Assembly (NCBI GenBank): GCA_963716005.1
Contig: OY970285.1
Coordinates: 2,108,001-2,172,000, forward strand
DNA length: 64,000 nucleotides
Reading direction: 5' to 3'
From: CAVRUF01 sp963716005
GTDB taxonomy: Bacteria; Actinomycetota; Thermoleophilia; Gaiellales; Gaiellaceae
Part shown: piece by piece, positions 8,556 through 16,362 of the stretch
Layout of the letters: every line of letters begins with the position of its first letter
How positions within the stretch are numbered: the first letter of the stretch is position 1
Notes under the pieces: generated by a model
What the model was told of the DNA's origin: nothing
The model's input: only the letters and a program-made list of their open reading frames with translations
Database searches by the model: none
Program-made: the position numbers and the translations under genes

Positions 8556-9190
8556 CCTACTTCGCCGACGTCGCCGCGCTCGCGCGGACGAACCTGCTGC
8601 TCGAGCTGCGCTCCCGCGACACGGTCCCCGCGATGCTCCTCTTCGTCGTCTCGACGCTCGTCGTCTTCCGCTTTGCGCTGCCGGCGGACTCGTCCGATCT
8701 CGCCGCGCTCGGCCTCCTCTGGATCGCGGTGCTCTTCACGGCGCTGCTCGCGCTCACGCGTGCGTTCGTGGCCGAGCGGGAGCAGCGCGTTCTCGACGGG
8801 CTCGTCATGGCGCCCTGCGATCGCAGCGCGATCTGGCTCGGGAAGGTCGTGAGCGTCCTCGCGTTCCTCGTCATCGCGGAAGCCATCGCGCTGCCGGCGT
8901 TCGCGCTCTTCTTCGCACCGATCGACGGAGCCACGATCGCCGCGTTCGCGCTCGCGGACCTCGGGATCGCCGCCGTGGGCGTCCTGCTCGGCGCGATGGC
9001 CGCGGCTAGCCGGGCGCGCGAGCTGCTCCTGCCGCTGCTCTTCCTGCCGCTCGCGATCCCGATCGTGGTCGGCGGCGTCGGCGCGACGGTCGAGCCGGAT
9101 CCCGGCCGCTACCTCGCCTTCCTCGGGCTCTACGACGCGCTCTTCGCGATACTTGCCTGGGCCAGCTTTGAGTACGTCGTTACGGAATAA
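8552..9190 (+). CDS. ccmB: Haem exporter permease CcmB
   Basis: This 212-residue membrane protein has six hydrophobic segments. It matches CcmB in size, in the motif AEREQRVLDGLVMAPCDRSAIWLGK (shown here as AEREQ...LDGLVMAP) and in the conserved LLPLLFLPLAIPIV helix. It is the membrane partner of CcmA. It overlaps ccmA by 4 nt and its 3' end overlaps the ccmC start by about 23 nt, indicating translational coupling. Confidence 0.87.
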   Translation: MTYFADVAALARTNLLLELRSRDTVPAMLLFVVSTLVVFRFALPADSSDLAALGLLWIAVLFTALLALTRAFVAEREQRVLDGLVMAPCDRSAIWLGKVVSVLAFLVIAEAIALPAFALFFAPIDGATIAAFALADLGIAAVGVLLGAMAAASRARELLLPLLFLPLAIPIVVGGVGATVEPDPGRYLAFLGLYDALFAILAWASFEYVVTE

Positions 9191-9857
9191 CGCCGCCCCT
9201 GCGGTCGCAATCGGCGCCTTCGTGCTGGTGCTCTGCGGTATCGCGCTCGCGTTCTACGGCGTTCCCAACGACGCCGACCAGGGCTTCAGCCAGCGGATCT
9301 TCTACATCCACGTACCGGTCGCGCTCACGGCCTACGCGTGCTTCGGCTGGGGCGCGTGGAAGGCGCTGCGGCTCCTGTGGACGCGCGACCAGCGCTACGA
9401 CCTCGAGAGCTACACGGCCGTCCACATGGGGACGATCTTCGGGATCCTCACGCTCGTCACCGGCTCGATCTGGGCGAAGATCTCGTGGGGCGTCTGGTGG
9501 AGCTGGAGCGAGCGGCAGCTCGTGCTTTTCCTCGTCCTGTTCCTCTTCTACTCGGCCTACTTCATGCTGCGCTACTCGGTGGAGCCCGGCCCGCGGCGGG
9601 CGAACATGTCGGCGGTGTACGCGCTCTTCGGCGTCGTGCTGATCCCGATCTCGTTCCTCGCGATCCGGCTCGCGGAGGGCTTCATCCACCCGGTGGTCTT
9701 CACGCGCGAGGGACCTCAGATGAGCGGCTCGATGTTCGCCGTCTTCTGCGTGTGCCTTGCCGGGATGGTCGCGCTCGCCGCGTCGCTCTACCTGAACGAG
9801 CTGGCCGGCAAGCGGATCGACGAGCGGCTGCGCGAGCTCAGAGAGACGATCGCGTGA
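9168..9857 (+). CDS. ccmC: Haem handling protein CcmC
   Basis: This membrane protein of about 229 residues with six helices handles haem for transfer to CcmE. Haem-ligand histidines appear in YIHVPVA and GFIHPVV. The tryptophan-rich WWD-type loop reads WGVWWSWSERQ, so the usual Asp after the last Trp is Ser here. I chose TTG at 9168. An in-frame TTG at 9153 is an alternative that would deepen the overlap with ccmB. It overlaps ccmD by 4 nt (GTGA). Confidence 0.85.
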   Translation: MSTSLRNNAAPAVAIGAFVLVLCGIALAFYGVPNDADQGFSQRIFYIHVPVALTAYACFGWGAWKALRLLWTRDQRYDLESYTAVHMGTIFGILTLVTGSIWAKISWGVWWSWSERQLVLFLVLFLFYSAYFMLRYSVEPGPRRANMSAVYALFGVVLIPISFLAIRLAEGFIHPVVFTREGPQMSGSMFAVFCVCLAGMVALAASLYLNELAGKRIDERLRELRETIA

Positions 9858-10006
9858 CCACCTCCGAGAAGTACGTCACCGCCGCCTACCTGGTCGTGCT
9901 GGCCGTGGTGCTGCTCTACCTCGTGATCTACGCGTTCAAGCTCCAGCGGCTCGGCCGCGAGCTCGACGAGCTCGCCGAGCTGGCTCGCGACCGCGACCCG
10001 AAATGA
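9854..10006 (+). CDS. ccmD: CcmD-like small membrane protein
   Basis: This 50-residue protein begins at GTG, has one hydrophobic helix (about residues 9-28) and ends in a charged tail LGRELDELAELARDRD. Size, topology and position right after ccmC match CcmD, a small subunit of the CcmABC complex that helps release holo-CcmE. Sequence conservation in this family is too low for proof. The start overlaps ccmC by 4 nt and the stop overlaps hemC (ATGA). Confidence 0.72.
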   Translation: MTTSEKYVTAAYLVVLAVVLLYLVIYAFKLQRLGRELDELAELARDRDPK

Positions 10007-10833
10007 TCCTGCGGCTCGGCTCGCGCGGCAGCCGGCTCGCGCTGCGCCAGGCCGAGCTCGCCGCCGACGCGCTCAGGGTCGCGCGGCCCGAGCTCGAGAT
10101 CGCGCTCGTCCCGATCACGACCGCCGGGGACCGCGACCGGACGAAGCCGTTCGGAGAGATCGGTGAGCGCGGCGTCTTCGTGAAGGAGATCGAGGAGGCG
10201 CTCCTCGCCGGACGGATCGACGTGGCCGTGCACTCCGCGAAGGACATGACCTCGTCGGATACTGGAGGACTCATCGTGGGCGCGTACCTGCCGCGGGAGG
10301 ATGCGCGTGACGCGCTGTGCGGCGCCGAAGAGATTCGGCCGGGCATGCGGATCGGCACCGCGTCGGTGCGGCGCAAGGCGCAGCTGCTCGCACACGATCC
10401 GTCGCTCTCGATCGAGCCGCTGCGCGGAAACGTGGACACGCGCCTGCGCAAGCGCGGTGAGCGCGGGCTCGATGCAATCGTCCTCGCGGCCGCGGGCCTC
10501 GACCGGCTGGGGCTCGCCGACGAGATCGGGCTGCGGCTCGACCCGGCGGTGATGCTCCCAGAGGCGGGCCAGGGCGCCGTGGCGCTCCAGACGCGCGCGG
10601 GCGAGGAGGAGCTCGTGTCCGGAGCCGGCGACGCGGAGACTCAGCGTCGGGTCGAGCTCGAGCGCGCTTGCGTGGCGCGGATCGGCGGCGGCTGCCTCGC
10701 ACCGGTGGCCGCGCACCACGACGGAACCGAGCTCCACGCGCTCATCGCCGCCGAGGACGGGACGTGGGTCGAGCGGCGCATCGGCGACGATCCGCTCGCG
10801 CTCGCCGACGAGCTCCTGGCGGCGGTCGGATGA
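10003..10833 (+). CDS. hemC: Hydroxymethylbilane synthase (porphobilinogen deaminase)
   Basis: This 276-residue enzyme polymerises four porphobilinogens into hydroxymethylbilane in haem synthesis. It shows the N-terminal LGSRGSRLAL, FVKEIEEALL, HSAKDM, GTASVRRKAQ, LRGNVDTRL and PEAGQGAVALQ. The dipyrromethane cofactor Cys is in GGGCLAPVAAH. It is somewhat shorter than the usual 300-310 residues because the C-terminal domain is brief. ATGA overlaps at both ends place it firmly in the operon. Confidence 0.95.
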   Translation: MILRLGSRGSRLALRQAELAADALRVARPELEIALVPITTAGDRDRTKPFGEIGERGVFVKEIEEALLAGRIDVAVHSAKDMTSSDTGGLIVGAYLPREDARDALCGAEEIRPGMRIGTASVRRKAQLLAHDPSLSIEPLRGNVDTRLRKRGERGLDAIVLAAAGLDRLGLADEIGLRLDPAVMLPEAGQGAVALQTRAGEEELVSGAGDAETQRRVELERACVARIGGGCLAPVAAHHDGTELHALIAAEDGTWVERRIGDDPLALADELLAAVG

Positions 10834-11486
10834 GGATCGCGCTCACCCGAGCCGAAGGCGGCAACGACGCGCTCGCCGCGCTCCTCGCCGACGAGGGCTT
10901 CGAGGTGGTCGAGTGCCCGCTCGTCGCGATCGAGCGGCTGGACGGCCCGCCGCTCCACACGGGCGACTACGACTGGGTCGTCCTCACGAGTCGCCACGGC
11001 GTAGATGCGCTCTTCGCCAGGCTCGAGGGTCGGCTCCCCAAGGTGGCCGTGATCGGTCCCGGCACGGCGGATGCGCTGCGCGTGCACGGGGTCGAGCCCG
11101 ATCTCGTTCCGGACGTGTCCACGCAGGAGGGGCTCGTCGCCGCGTTTCCCGCGGAGCCAGGCCGGGTGCTCTTCGCCGGCGCCGAGGACGCGCGCCCGCT
11201 CCTGGCCGACCAGCTCGGCGCCGACGTCGAGGTGCTCTACCGCACTGTCGAGCTCGCGCCCGAGTTTCCGGACGCCGATCTCGTCGTGCTCGCGTCGGCG
11301 TCGGCGGCGCGGGCCTTCGCCGCGCTCGGCCGGGATCTGCCGGTCGTCTCGATCGGCCCGGTCACGTCGGCGGCCGCCCGCGAAGCGGGACTCGGAGTCG
11401 TGGCCGAGGCCGAAACGCACGACCTGGCCGGGCTCGCCGAAGCAGCTAGGCTCGCCGCATCGCGCACGACGTCATCACCTTCCTGA
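10830..11486 (+). CDS. hemD: Uroporphyrinogen-III synthase
   Basis: This 218-residue protein cyclises hydroxymethylbilane to uroporphyrinogen III. HemD is poorly conserved. Support comes from the N-terminus RIALTRAEGGND, the WVVLTSRHGVDALF segment, VAVIGPGTADALR, a DLVVLASASAARAF segment and IGPVTSAAAREAG, all at the expected places in the two-lobed fold, together with the ATGA junction to hemC. Its last 28 nt overlap the start region of the next gene. Confidence 0.85.
   Translation: MRIALTRAEGGNDALAALLADEGFEVVECPLVAIERLDGPPLHTGDYDWVVLTSRHGVDALFARLEGRLPKVAVIGPGTADALRVHGVEPDLVPDVSTQEGLVAAFPAEPGRVLFAGAEDARPLLADQLGADVEVLYRTVELAPEFPDADLVVLASASAARAFAALGRDLPVVSIGPVTSAAAREAGLGVVAEAETHDLAGLAEAARLAASRTTSSPS
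11447..11452 (+). promoter_or_regulatory. Leaderless -10 box (TAGGCT) before the SAM hydrolase gene
   Basis: TAGGCT ends exactly 6 nt before ATC at 11459, the same spacing that precedes ATG or GTG starts elsewhere in this window. Its TAG also closes the SAM-hydrolase frame, so the start must lie downstream of it. Confidence 0.5.
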
Positions 11487-12265
11487 CCGATTTCGGATCC
11501 GAGGACGACTTCGTCGGCGTCTGTCACGGTGTCGTCAAGCGGATCGCGCCGGGCGTGGACATGATCGACATCACGCACGGGATCGAACGCCAGCAGGTGC
11601 TCCAGGGTGCGCTCGTGCTCGCGAACACGCTGCCGTACTTTCCGGCCGGTGTGCACCTCGCGGTCGTCGATCCCAAGGTCGGAGGCGAGCGGCGCGCGAT
11701 CGCGGTGCGCGGCCCCGAGCGGGTCTTCGTGGGCCCGGACAACGGCCTCCTGCTCGTTGCCGCAGACAAGCTCGGTGGAGTCGAGGAGGCGGTCGAGCTC
11801 GGAAACGAGGCGTACCGCCTGAGCCCGGTGTCATGGACCTTTCACGGGCGTGACATCTTCGCCCCGGCCGCCGCGCACGTCGCCGCCGGCGTTCCGCTCG
11901 CCGAGCTCGGGCCCGCGGTCGATCCGGCGACTCTCGTGCGGCTAGACGTCCCTGCGCCCGAGGTCGGCGAGGGGCGCATCCGCGTGACCGTGCTCTACGT
12001 CGACCGCTACGGCAACGTCCAGGTGAACGCCGACACCGACGACCTGACGACGGCGGGGATCGAGCCCGGCGCGGACATCGAGATCGACGTCGGCTTCGAG
12101 TCGTACTTCGCGACCTGCGTGCGCACCTTCGCCGACGTGCGCGCGGGCGACATCCTGCTCTATGAGGACTCCTACCGGAACGTCGCGATCGCGATCAACG
12201 GCGGCAGCGCTGCGCAGATGCTCGCCGCGCGCTCGGGCACCGAGCTGCGCATCCGCCTGCGGTGA
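11459..12265 (+). CDS. SAM hydrolase (adenosine-forming), DUF62 family
   Basis: This homologue of the chlorinase/fluorinase fold (about 269 residues) probably hydrolyses S-adenosylmethionine to adenosine and methionine. It has the family motifs FLTDFGSEDDFVG, DITHGI, VDPKVGG, GPDNGLL and TFHGRDIFAPAAAH. No ATG, GTG or TTG exists between the in-frame TAG at 11447-11449 and the conserved FLTDFG. The best start is ATC at 11459, precisely where a leaderless -10 box predicts it. Either initiation is at ATC or a base is miscalled. The 3' end overlaps the next gene by 4 nt. Confidence 0.83.
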   Translation: MAHDVITFLTDFGSEDDFVGVCHGVVKRIAPGVDMIDITHGIERQQVLQGALVLANTLPYFPAGVHLAVVDPKVGGERRAIAVRGPERVFVGPDNGLLLVAADKLGGVEEAVELGNEAYRLSPVSWTFHGRDIFAPAAAHVAAGVPLAELGPAVDPATLVRLDVPAPEVGEGRIRVTVLYVDRYGNVQVNADTDDLTTAGIEPGADIEIDVGFESYFATCVRTFADVRAGDILLYEDSYRNVAIAINGGSAAQMLAARSGTELRIRLR

Positions 12266-12903
12266 ACGAGCGTCTGTCCGCGCTGGGCCGGCGCTACGCG
12301 CGTCTCGCGACGCGGCTGGCTGTTGCGCACCCGCGACTCTGGGGCGTTCTGCGGCGGCCGATGCGCGCGCAGTTCGACGCGCTCGCTCCTAGCTGGGACG
12401 CCCGCCGCAGCACCGAGTGGGTCGGCCCCCTCTCGGCGGCGCTCGAGCGCGTGGAGTTTACGCCGGCGCGGATCCTGGATCTCGGAACCGGAACCGGAAT
12501 CGCCGCGCGCTGGCTGGCCGAGCGCTACCCCGGCGCCGAGGTGACGGGCGCGGATCTCTCGCCCGGGATGATCGACCAGGCGCGGACACTGTCTCCGCCC
12601 GAGCTGCGATTCGACATCGCCGACGCCTCGGCGCTCCCCTACGCCGATGGCGCGTTCGACCTCGTCACGCTCCTCAACATGATCCCGTTCTTCGACGAAC
12701 TGGCTCGGGTGACCACCTCGGGTGGAGCGGTCGCGATCGGCTTCTCCTCCGGTGCCGGCACGCCCATCTATGTGCCGCCCGAGACGCTTCGCGCGAAGCT
12801 CGAGGGGGCCGGCTTCGAGCGCGTCGAGGCGTTCGGCCCGGGTGGTGCTTTCGCGACGGTTGCGATCCGCGGGAGCGACTTGTCGCGCGGGCCCGCGTCG
12901 TAG
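12262..12903 (+). CDS. Class I SAM-dependent methyltransferase
   Basis: This 213-residue protein has a Rossmann methyltransferase core of the Methyltransf_11/25 type. It shows motif I ILDLGTGTGIAARWLAE (about residues 70-86), an acidic residue ending strand 2 in VTGADLSPGM, DASALPY and the LVTLLNMIP strand. The substrate is unknown. It is the last gene of the moaC-to-methyltransferase operon, with a GTGA overlap to the SAM hydrolase. Both neighbours use SAM, but a functional link is only suggested by position. Confidence 0.8.
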   Translation: MNERLSALGRRYARLATRLAVAHPRLWGVLRRPMRAQFDALAPSWDARRSTEWVGPLSAALERVEFTPARILDLGTGTGIAARWLAERYPGAEVTGADLSPGMIDQARTLSPPELRFDIADASALPYADGAFDLVTLLNMIPFFDELARVTTSGGAVAIGFSSGAGTPIYVPPETLRAKLEGAGFERVEAFGPGGAFATVAIRGSDLSRGPAS

Positions 12904-12918
12904 TCCGCGCGGCTCCTC

Positions 12919-12944
12919 GCCGGACTCGCCCGGCCCCCGTTTTT
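12919..12944 (+). terminator. Weak intrinsic terminator after the cofactor operon
   Basis: A 5-bp stem (GCCGG 12919-12923 with CCGGC 12930-12934) is followed five bases later by five T residues. It is short and imperfect but sits right after the last gene of a long operon. Confidence 0.35.
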
Positions 12945-12984
12945 CTCGTGCCCCCGGGGGACCTCGGCTAGGGCACCCCTCGCG

Positions 12985-13040
12985 CCTGAGCGTAGCGCCG
13001 AAATGCGCGCGTGTGGTGCGCAGATCCGTGCCGACTTCGT
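12985..13040 (-). repeat. Dispersed intergenic repeat, copy 1 (partial)
   Basis: The reverse complement carries GTCGGCACG, then ACACGCGCGCATTTCGGCGCTACGCTC-like sequence that matches the 5' half of copies 2 and 3. The 3' half with the GTGGCGCCAC palindrome is absent or diverged. It lies between the cofactor operon and tRNA-Phe. Confidence 0.55.
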
Positions 13041-13065
13041 TACGGCTCGGAGCGCGCTGGAGGAA

Positions 13066-13138
13066 TGGCGAGGGCCGGACTTGAACCGGCGACACCACGG
13101 TTTTCAGCCGTGTGCTCTACCAACTGAGCTACCTCGCC
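13066..13138 (-). tRNA. tRNA-Phe (anticodon GAA)
   Basis: The minus strand folds as a complete 73-nt cloverleaf. It has a 7-bp acceptor stem GGCGAGG/CCTCGCC, D-arm GCTC-AGTTGGTA-GAGC, anticodon loop CTGAAAA with GAA, and T-arm GCCGG-TTCAAGT-CCGGC, with discriminator A. No CCA is encoded, so it must be added post-transcriptionally. It lies alone between a methyltransferase and an arginase gene. Confidence 0.97.
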
Positions 13139-13156
13139 CCGCCGTCGCAGTGTAGA

Positions 13157-13162
13157 TACCCT
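13157..13162 (+). promoter_or_regulatory. Putative leaderless -10 box (TACCCT) of the arginase gene
   Basis: TACCCT lies 8 nt before the ATG at 13171, consistent with leaderless transcription. It is only about 20 nt from the 5' end of the divergent tRNA-Phe. Confidence 0.45.
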
Positions 13163-13170
13163 CGCCGCCT

Positions 13171-14070
13171 ATGGAGCGCGCAGGAGTCGCGATCATCGGT
13201 GCGGACCTCGACCTCGGCCAGGGGCGGCGCGGCGTCGACATGGGGCCCTCGGCGATCCGCTATGCGGGCCTCGGCGACCGGCTCGAGGCGATGGGGTTCG
13301 CCGTCTCCGACCACGGCAACGTGGCGACCGCGGTACCCGAGGAGCTCGCGTCGGGAGACGAGCACGCGCGCTTCCTCAAGGAGATCAAGGCCGCCTGCGA
13401 GCGCGTCGCCCGGCAGGTGGCCGAAACCGTCGGCGAAGGCACGACGCCGCTCGTCCTCGGCGGCGACCACTCGGTCGCGCTCGGAACCGTCGGCGGCATG
13501 GCGTCAGCGAAGGGCACCGGCGCTGCGATCTGGCTCGATGCGCATGGCGATCTGAACACGCCGGAGACGAGCCCGAGCGGCAACGTCCACGGCATGGCGC
13601 TCGCGGCGCTCATCGGCCGGGCGACCGGTGGGTTCGAGAGCGACGCGTGGCCGCTGCCGGCGCTCGACCCAGCGCGGACGTCGCTGATCGGCGTCCGCTC
13701 GCTCGACGACGGCGAGCGGAAGGCGGTCGCGGAGCTCGGCCTGTACGTCGCGACGATGAGCGACATCGACCGGCGCGGTGTCGAGACCGTTCTGGGCGAG
13801 GCGCTCGAGCGCGCGCAGGGCGCCGCGTTCGTCCACATCTCCCTGGACATGGACGTCGTCGACCCGGACGTCGCGCCGGGCGTCGGCACTCCGGTGCAGG
13901 GCGGGCTCTCGTTCCGCGAGGCGCACCTGGCGATGGAGCTGATCGCCGAGGCAGAGATCCTCGACTCGCTCGAGGTGGTCGAGGTGAATCCGATCCTCGA
14001 CCGCCAGAACGAGACGGCCGCGCTCGCCGTCGAACTCGTCGCCAGCGCCCTCGGCGCGCGCACGCTCTAG
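13171..14070 (+). CDS. rocF: Arginase (ureohydrolase family)
   Basis: This 299-residue binuclear-manganese enzyme hydrolyses arginine to ornithine and urea. All metal-binding motifs are present: GGDHS (about residue 95), DAHGDLNT (about 123-130) and DMDVVDPDVAPG (about 228-239). The SGNVHGM segment after DAHGD is characteristic of true arginases rather than agmatinases. The N-terminal IIGADLDLGQGRRGVDMGP also fits arginase. It is monocistronic, convergent with the next gene and overlaps it by 4 nt. Confidence 0.9.
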   Translation: MERAGVAIIGADLDLGQGRRGVDMGPSAIRYAGLGDRLEAMGFAVSDHGNVATAVPEELASGDEHARFLKEIKAACERVARQVAETVGEGTTPLVLGGDHSVALGTVGGMASAKGTGAAIWLDAHGDLNTPETSPSGNVHGMALAALIGRATGGFESDAWPLPALDPARTSLIGVRSLDDGERKAVAELGLYVATMSDIDRRGVETVLGEALERAQGAAFVHISLDMDVVDPDVAPGVGTPVQGGLSFREAHLAMELIAEAEILDSLEVVEVNPILDRQNETAALAVELVASALGARTL

Positions 14071-14810
14071 TAGCCCAGGAACCGCCGGACGGCGTCGGCG
14101 GTCTCGTCGAACGCCTCGAAGAGCACCCGGTGGCCGCCAGGGACGTAGACGACCTGCGCGCCGAGCGGTGCCAGATCCTCGGTGCGCACGTAATCCGTCT
14201 CCTCGCCGACCACGACCAGCGTCGGACAGCGCGCCGGCGGCGGGGCCGGTCGCGCCAGGTCGCCGAACATCGTCACGACCGCGGCCGGGGCGTAGCGCCA
14301 GCGCCAGCGGTTGTCCGGCCCGAGGGCGAGATGCGAAATGACCTCCTCCTCGAGGATGTCCCGCGGGGTGCGCGGGGCGGCTGCCGCGATCTCGTCCATC
14401 GCCTCTCCCGCGTTGGCGTATGAGTGGTCGGCCCGTTCCGCGTTGGCCGACTCGAGGGCCCGCGCGGGCGGAACATGAAGGGCCGGATCCAGTAGGACGG
14501 CCTGCTCGACGAGGGCGGGATGGCGGGCCGCGACCTCGAGCACCATCCGCCCCCCGAAGCTGTGGCCGAGCAGGATGACCGGGCCGTCGAGCGTCTCGAC
14601 GATGTCCTCGACGTGCTGCTCGATCGACCATGGCGGCTCCCAGCCGGAGTCCGCATGGCCGCGAAAGTCGATCCCGAGCACGTGGAGCCCGGCCGGAACG
14701 AGTCGCTCTTCCGCGAGCCGGCGAAAGCGACCTCCGTACGCTTGCACGCCGTGCAGGCATGCCACGGTCGGCCCGCGCGTCGAGCCCCATTCGTGGACGT
14801 TCAGGCGCAC
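14067..14810 (-). CDS. Alpha/beta hydrolase
   Basis: This 247-residue alpha/beta hydrolase has an oxyanion-loop region CLHGVQAYG (about residues 18-26) and nucleophile elbow GHSFGG (about 102-107). A late acid lies around VVVGEETDYVRTED, and the catalytic His is in GGHRVLFE near the C-terminus. The natural substrate cannot be predicted; epoxide hydrolase- or esterase-like roles are possible. The GTG start is preceded by TACAGT 7 nt upstream. It is divergent from the cupin gene, and the two start codons are about 34 bp apart. Confidence 0.82.
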   Translation of the reverse strand: MRLNVHEWGSTRGPTVACLHGVQAYGGRFRRLAEERLVPAGLHVLGIDFRGHADSGWEPPWSIEQHVEDIVETLDGPVILLGHSFGGRMVLEVAARHPALVEQAVLLDPALHVPPARALESANAERADHSYANAGEAMDEIAAAAPRTPRDILEEEVISHLALGPDNRWRWRYAPAAVVTMFGDLARPAPPPARCPTLVVVGEETDYVRTEDLAPLGAQVVYVPGGHRVLFEAFDETADAVRRFLGY

Positions 14811-14817
14811 GCGCGTG

Positions 14818-14823
14818 ACTGTA
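14818..14823 (-). promoter_or_regulatory. Leaderless -10 box (TACAGT) of the alpha/beta hydrolase gene
   Basis: On the minus strand TACAGT is separated from the GTG start (14810) by 7 nt. It faces the cupin promoter across a very short divergent gap. Confidence 0.45.
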
Positions 14824-14832
14824 TCCCGCGCC

Positions 14833-14838
14833 TATGAT
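14833..14838 (+). promoter_or_regulatory. Leaderless -10 box (TATGAT) of the cupin gene
   Basis: TATGAT is exactly 6 nt before the ATG at 14845, a good -10 match. It supports this start over longer in-frame alternatives upstream. Confidence 0.5.
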
Positions 14839-14844
14839 CGGGGC

Positions 14845-15399
14845 ATGGTCCCCGAGGCGCCGCTTGAAGACACCGGGGCGGGACTCGTTCCCACCGGACA
14901 CGGCTGGTTCGTCATGAACGCCCGCGACGCGCGCTGGATCCGCCGCCCGGAGCGCGGGCACAACCTCCCGTTCACGGGCTGGACGGAGCACGAGGCCGAG
15001 ACGTACTTCCCCCAGCTCGGGATGGCGCTCATCGTCCTGGGCCCGGGTGAGCCGATCGGGAACTACCACTGGGAGGCCGACCAGGAGGACTTCCTCATCC
15101 TCTCCGGCGAGGCGCTCCTGCTCATCGAGGGGGAGGAACGGCCGCTACGCCAGTGGGACTTCGTCCACTGCCCGCCGCGGGCGGAGCACATGATCCTCGG
15201 CGCGGGCGAGGGGTGCGTGTTGCTCGCGACCAGCTCGCGCGAGAACCAGACGGGCGACTGGGGCGCGTACACCGTGAACGAGGTCGCCCTGCGCCACGGC
15301 GCCGGCGTCGAGGAGGAGACGAGCGACACGGACGTCGCCTACGCGCGGTTCCCGGCTCCGGAGCCGACGCGGTATCGCGACGGCTGGCTTCCCTTCTAG
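14845..15399 (+). CDS. Cupin-domain protein
   Basis: This 184-residue single-domain cupin shows core motifs GEPIGNYHWEADQEDFLILSGE-type (start G...H, E about residue 80) and PPRAEHMILGAG, with a plausible metal His/Glu set. It has no signal peptide. Cupins of this form include metal-dependent isomerases, dioxygenases and sugar-binding proteins, so no function is assigned. It is divergent from the hydrolase and upstream of a transporter gene, with a 45-nt gap. Confidence 0.78.
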   Translation: MVPEAPLEDTGAGLVPTGHGWFVMNARDARWIRRPERGHNLPFTGWTEHEAETYFPQLGMALIVLGPGEPIGNYHWEADQEDFLILSGEALLLIEGEERPLRQWDFVHCPPRAEHMILGAGEGCVLLATSSRENQTGDWGAYTVNEVALRHGAGVEEETSDTDVAYARFPAPEPTRYRDGWLPF

Positions 15400-15444
15400 C
15401 CGGGCAGATCTCACACGGCGCCGTCGTTACACGTTTCACCACGT

Positions 15445-16362
15445 ATGAGCCGACGCGCCCTCATCCTCATCGCCGCGGTCTCCCTGCTCTGGGGAATCCC
15501 CTACCTCTTCATCGCGGTCGCGGTGGACGAGGTCTCGCCCGCCTGGGTCGCCTTCGCGCGCACCGGGCTCGCCGCGCTCGTCCTGCTGCCGATGGCCGCG
15601 TACGCCGGCGTGCTTCGGCCGCTGCGCGATCGTGCCGGCTGGCTCGTCGTGCTCGCCGTCACCCAGATGGCCGGGCCGTTCCTCTTGCTCGGCTTCGCCG
15701 AGGAGCGGATCCCGTCTTCGCTCACGAGCATCCTCGTGGCCGCGACGCCGCTGCTCCTCGCTGTGCTCGCGCTCGGGCTCGACCCGTCGCAGAGCGCGTC
15801 CGGGGCCCGGCTCGTCGGACTCGTCGTCGGCCTCGGCGGAGTCGCGCTGCTCGTCGGTGTTGACGCAGGACTGAGCGGGGGTGCAGGCATCGGCGCGCTC
15901 GCCGCCCTCGGAACCGCGCTCGGCTATGCCTTCTCGGCGATCCTTCTGAAGACGAAGTTCACGGGCTACGACGGGCGCGGCGTCGTCGGGGTCACCACCG
16001 TGCTCTCGGCCTTCCTGCTCCTGCCGGCCGCGCTCCTCACGCTGCCCGAAGCCGTTCCCTCGGCCGGCGCGATCGGCTCGCTCGCCGTGCTCGGGCTCGC
16101 GTCCACCGCGGGTGGGTTCGTGCTCTTCTTCCGTCTGGCCTCGAACATCGGACCGGGCCGCGCGTCGATCGTCGCCTACATCGCGCCCGGGATCGCCGTC
16201 GTGCTCGGCGTCACCTTCCTCGACGACCCGTTCGGACTCTCGACTGTGGCTGGGCTCGCGCTGATCCTGCTGGGCTCGCGCCTCGCCGCCCGGCCGGGCA
16301 AAGCGCGCGAACCCGTCGTGCCGCTCCCGGCGCGCGAGCCGGACGCAGCCAAGGCCGCCTAG
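15445..16362 (+). CDS. EamA-family (DMT) transporter
   Basis: This 305-residue membrane protein has ten predicted helices arranged as two EamA repeats (about 8-140 and 150-285). The typical start LLWGIPYLFIAVAV and SPAWVAFARTGLAAL belong to the first repeat. The second repeat has GYAFSAILLK and the terminal helix LALILLGSRL. Family members export metabolites such as amino acids or purines; the substrate here is unknown. The C-terminus is a short polar tail. It converges on rarA with a 4-nt overlap. Confidence 0.87.
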   Translation: MSRRALILIAAVSLLWGIPYLFIAVAVDEVSPAWVAFARTGLAALVLLPMAAYAGVLRPLRDRAGWLVVLAVTQMAGPFLLLGFAEERIPSSLTSILVAATPLLLAVLALGLDPSQSASGARLVGLVVGLGGVALLVGVDAGLSGGAGIGALAALGTALGYAFSAILLKTKFTGYDGRGVVGVTTVLSAFLLLPAALLTLPEAVPSAGAIGSLAVLGLASTAGGFVLFFRLASNIGPGRASIVAYIAPGIAVVLGVTFLDDPFGLSTVAGLALILLGSRLAARPGKAREPVVPLPAREPDAAKAA

